A stretch of DNA of 64,000 nt, from positions 17,038 through 81,037 of the forward strand of contig CADBUY010000012.1 of assembly GCA_902797965.1 (NCBI GenBank). Direction: 5' to 3'. The DNA comes from an uncultured bacterium. GTDB lineage: Bacteria > Cyanobacteriota > Vampirovibrionia > Gastranaerophilales > Gastranaerophilaceae. Of the stretch, positions 61,706 to 64,000 are shown in pieces (the stretch's first letter is position 1; each line of letters begins with the position of its first letter). The notes beneath the pieces were generated by a model. It was not told where the DNA came from. It did not search any database and saw only the letters and a list, made by a program, of their open reading frames with translations. Position numbers and translations under genes: made by a program.

Positions 61706-62278
61706 TTATTTACATAAATTATTAATATATTCTATTACTTTTTCACAATATTGTCTATCTGTAGCACTAAAAGCAAGTACATCGCCCTCAAAAGTTTTTT
61801 TTACATATGATAATATTTGGGCTTGTTTTCCTCTCGAAATATAATCAATTTTTGTAACTATAGTGAAAATAGGTAAATTATATGTCTTTACCCATTCTCT
61901 CATTTGAAAATCATTTTTTTGAATATCATGACGAGCATCAATAAACTGTATTAGCGATTTTATTTGTTTTCTGTTTAAAAGATATTCTTCTAAATATTTT
62001 TGCCATCTGTCCTGAGCTTCTTTTGAAACTTTTGCATATCCGTATCCCGGTAAATCTGCTATGGTAAACATATCTTGAAAATTGAAGAAATTTATTAATC
62101 TTGTTTTACCGGGAGTATTAGAAGTTTTTGCAAGTTTTTTATTATTAGCTAAAGCATTTATAAAAGAGGATTTACCTACATTAGAACGTCCAAGAAGCGG
62201 AAATTCAGGAAGTTGAAAATCCGGACATTGTGACAGTTTTTCAGCACTTATTACAAAATTTGCTTTAAGCTGATTCAT
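61706..62278 (-). CDS. engB: Ribosome biogenesis GTPase EngB (YihA)
   Basis: A 190-residue essential GTPase that assists large-subunit assembly and cell division. Motifs: G1 GRSNVGKSS, G2 region TSNTPGKTRLINFF, G3 DLPGYGYAKV, G4 TKID and G5 FSATDRQ. Length is normal. It overlaps the preceding small gene by 14 bp, so the two are coupled. Confidence 0.95.
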   Translation of the reverse strand: MNQLKANFVISAEKLSQCPDFQLPEFPLLGRSNVGKSSFINALANNKKLAKTSNTPGKTRLINFFNFQDMFTIADLPGYGYAKVSKEAQDRWQKYLEEYLLNRKQIKSLIQFIDARHDIQKNDFQMREWVKTYNLPIFTIVTKIDYISRGKQAQILSYVKKTFEGDVLAFSATDRQYCEKVIEYINNLCK

Positions 62279-62525
62279 TTTTATTTTCCTCTTTGTTTTT
62301 TAAAGATTTTGTTTTTGCTCTTAATGTTACCAGAGATAAAAGATTATATAATTTTTCATTATTAACAACGGTCAATTGAGCTTTATTTTTAAGTAAGCTA
62401 ACATCAATAGACGGTTTATGCTCAAATATATTCCCTGTTTGTATGCTTACAATCTGAATAAAATTGTCACGCAGAACACTCAGGGGTTCTTTTAGGTATG
62501 TTTCAAATGTTTTAAATATATTCAT
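62265..62525 (-). CDS. Small hypothetical protein upstream of engB
   Basis: An 86-residue protein with no recognised domain. The N-terminal half is amphipathic (NIFKTFETYLKEPLSVL), and the C-terminus is strongly charged (KTKSLKNKEENKNESA). The gene overlaps engB by 14 bp and is divergent from the xer gene with a 59-bp shared promoter region. In other bacteria lon or clpX often precedes engB, so this is a different neighbour. Confidence 0.65.
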   Translation of the reverse strand: MNIFKTFETYLKEPLSVLRDNFIQIVSIQTGNIFEHKPSIDVSLLKNKAQLTVVNNEKLYNLLSLVTLRAKTKSLKNKEENKNESA

Positions 62526-62584
62526 AACTTTTAGCTTCTATTCCGACTTTAAATATTGTATAATATTCAGGTGAGAATGTAAAT

Positions 62585-63502
62585 ATGGAAACAAGAGAGA
62601 AACAATATATAGAAGAATTTAAAACATATTTAAGTGTCGAAAAAAACTTTTCTGAGCATACACTCAGTGCTTATTGTTCTGATATTGTGAGTTATATTTT
62701 GTGGCTTAATGGTGAAGATTGTACAAAGGTTAATTTTGAACGACTAAGAGAATATTTGCATTTTATTCAAAGGTTTGAATACAAAAAAACAACAATTGCA
62801 AGAAAAACAGCATCTATAAGAACATTTTATAAATTTTTATTCAGAGAAAAATATACTGATACAAATCCGGCGTTGTCACTTTCTGCACCAAAACGTCCTA
62901 AACCGTTACCTAAATTTTTGACTCCTGAGGAAGTTGAACAAATTTTGAATAACGTAAAAATAGACACTCCTGCCGGATTTAGAAACAGAGTAATTCTTGA
63001 GCTTCTTTGGGCTACAGGCATGCGTGTTTCAGAACTCAGTAATCTTAACTTTGGCGATATTAATTTAGAAGAAAATGAAATAAGAGTTTTTGGTAAAGGT
63101 GCTAAAGAGCGTATTGTTTTGATGTCTGACAGGGCTAAAAATTATTTGAAACAATATATTGATTCTGCCCGCAATCTTATTGTAAGTCAGGAATACAAAA
63201 CTCCTGGGATGAATGACGATGATCCATTATTTATTAATAATACAGGTTTTAGGCTTCAGAATAAGACTATAAGAAAAGTTATAAATGAAACCGTAGAAAG
63301 AATAGAATTACCCAAAAAAGTTACTCCTCACGTTTTCAGACACAGTTTTGCAACCAAACTTATAGAAAACGGAGCAGATTTGAGAGTCGTGCAGGAGCTT
63401 CTCGGTCACGCAGGAATATCTAATACTCAGATTTATACCCATGTTTCTATGAAACACATGAAAGACGTTTATGAAACAGCTCATCCCCACGGCGGGGGGT
63501 AA
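62585..63502 (+). CDS. Tyrosine recombinase XerC/XerD
   Basis: A 305-residue site-specific recombinase of the Xer group, which resolves chromosome dimers at dif with FtsK. The N-terminal SAM-like domain (FKTYLSVEKNFSEHTLSAY) is followed by the catalytic domain: the first arginine in ATGMRVSEL, HxxR in HVFRHSFATKL, GHAG, and the nucleophile tyrosine in NTQIYTHV. Length and the ENGADLRVVQELLGH motif are those of chromosomal Xer rather than phage integrases. Which of XerC or XerD it is cannot be settled. Four GGGGTAA-like units follow the stop. Confidence 0.92.
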   Translation: METREKQYIEEFKTYLSVEKNFSEHTLSAYCSDIVSYILWLNGEDCTKVNFERLREYLHFIQRFEYKKTTIARKTASIRTFYKFLFREKYTDTNPALSLSAPKRPKPLPKFLTPEEVEQILNNVKIDTPAGFRNRVILELLWATGMRVSELSNLNFGDINLEENEIRVFGKGAKERIVLMSDRAKNYLKQYIDSARNLIVSQEYKTPGMNDDDPLFINNTGFRLQNKTIRKVINETVERIELPKKVTPHVFRHSFATKLIENGADLRVVQELLGHAGISNTQIYTHVSMKHMKDVYETAHPHGGG

Positions 63503-63801
63503 ATCAGGGGTAAATTAGGGGTAATGGGTAAATATTATTTAACTATCAAATAATTAATACAAGAACTGTAATTTAGTATCACAGTTTTGACATGTTCCTT
63601 TCCTCAAAATAAAAAGCTCTTGAGGAACAAGAGCCAAGTGCATATAAGTATAATTATTGATGTTATAAGAGATATTAATTATGATTGTATTGTTGTAAAA
63701 GATTTTGTATGAGAGATTTATTGTAAGTGATATAGAGAGTTTTGTAAGATTTATTTTTAAGAGATAGATTTTTTCAAAATGAATAAAATATTTATTAAAG
63801 C
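63503..63801. other. Intergenic region after the xer gene
   Basis: Starts with a tandem set of GGGGTAAAT-like units (63494-63533). It then holds the terminator of the gene entering from the right edge and an AT-rich stretch with repeated TTTTGTA-containing segments. No gene is visible. Confidence 0.5.
63603..63640 (-). terminator. Intrinsic terminator (minus strand)
   Basis: GCTCTTG-TTCCT-CAAGAGC read on the minus strand is followed by TTTTTATTTT. It lies ~160 nt after the stop of the right-edge gene. Confidence 0.8.
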
Positions 63802-64000
63802 CTATTTAACTAAAGTAGAAACAAATCTGATAGAATCATCGGCTAATTCTTTGAAGAAGTCTTTAGCAATTTTAGAAAGCGGTCTGTTATCGATTTTATC
63901 GAAGATAGCATAGATTGGATCACCACCGTTGTTGAATCTCATTTGTCTGTCTTTTTTGTTTAAGTAGTAGAAATCGAAATCAGCAGGAATTTCTAAAGCT
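63802..64000 (-). CDS. C-terminal part of an unknown protein (partial)
   Basis: An open frame enters from the right edge and stops at 63802. The 65 visible residues begin ALEIPADFDFYYLNKKDRQM and contain FNNGGDPIYAIFDKIDNRP, ending FVSTLVK. Codon use is rich in C-ending codons (TTC, AAC, ATC), like pnp, which suggests high expression. I do not recognise the family. The 5' end lies outside the window. Confidence 0.65.
   Translation of the reverse strand, partial: ALEIPADFDFYYLNKKDRQMRFNNGGDPIYAIFDKIDNRPLSKIAKDFFKELADDSIRFVSTLVK

Noticed and set aside
62585..63502. Tyrosine recombinase as a phage or integrative-element integrase
   Set aside because: Length and motifs fit chromosomal Xer, and no attachment-site repeats, phage or conjugation genes are nearby.
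63494..63533. Tandem GGGGTAAAT units as a CRISPR array
   Set aside because: Units are too short and irregular, with no spacers of constant length and no cas gene.
1..64000. tRNA or rRNA genes
   Set aside because: No acceptor/T-loop pattern or rRNA core sequence was noticed on reading both strands; a covariance search would be decisive.

Overview
The window is a low-GC (roughly one-third G+C by eye) bacterial chromosome segment with a Gram-negative cell plan: SecD/SecF, an M16 peptidase with a signal peptide, a PrsA/SurA-type lipoprotein and the C-terminal end of an outer-membrane barrel. The core genes, the many unfamiliar membrane proteins and the short N-terminal motifs around SFK/SFR suggest a gut Melainabacterium (Vampirovibrionia, 'Gastranaerophilales'-like). 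This placement is an inference from gene content and composition; no rRNA or tRNA gene was found to confirm it.

Layout. 1-3308 (minus): surface-polysaccharide genes, namely an FrhB/FdhB-like plus pyruvyltransferase fusion that leaves the window, and a frameshifted pyruvyltransferase. 3694-8823 (plus): an XRE regulator, then a histidine kinase, a receiver, two orphan small proteins and a degenerate pilus-type ATPase. 8927-14036: M16 peptidase and recG, convergent. 14426-20870 (plus): a small membrane protein, pnp, a secreted HExxH protein, dnaN, a leuD-like gene and a zinc-ribbon protein. 20967-24829 (minus): a SpoIIE phosphatase/STAS pair and a HEAT-repeat protein. 24979-32225 (plus): mutS, a TPR glycosyltransferase, a tail-anchored protein, bioG-bioC and a soluble histidine kinase. 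32222-40182 (minus): a giant HD-domain protein, a PPIase lipoprotein and mfd. 40486-44553: acyltransferase, XRE regulator, a repeat-containing small protein, murA and a membrane protein. 45491-55123 (plus): thrB, pxpA, yvcK, panB, panC, a membrane protein, dapA, secD and secF. 55215-63502: hom, a triplicated membrane protein, coaX with two WYL regulators, engB and a Xer recombinase. A gene fragment enters from the right edge.

Metabolically the segment holds parts of aspartate-family synthesis (hom, thrB, dapA), CoA synthesis (panB, panC, coaX) and early biotin synthesis (bioG, bioC), plus DNA repair and replication (recG, mutS, mfd, dnaN).

The most unusual signal is a dispersed repeat present three times (14108-14390, 44783-45245, 56932-57325). 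Four of its ends each carry a perfect pyrimidine/purine hairpin followed at once by a mirror copy of one arm. The purine pattern differs at every end, yet both the palindrome and the mirror symmetry are kept, as expected if selection maintains an intramolecular triple helix. The core of the repeat is a chain of hairpins, some with compensatory changes between copies. Other notable signals are a set of promoters whose -10 box lies 6-7 nt before the ATG (probable leaderless mRNAs, including recG, mutS and mfd), an array of GTTCAAAA motifs in a very AT-rich region upstream of hom, and a GGGGTAAAT motif that recurs at gene 3' ends.
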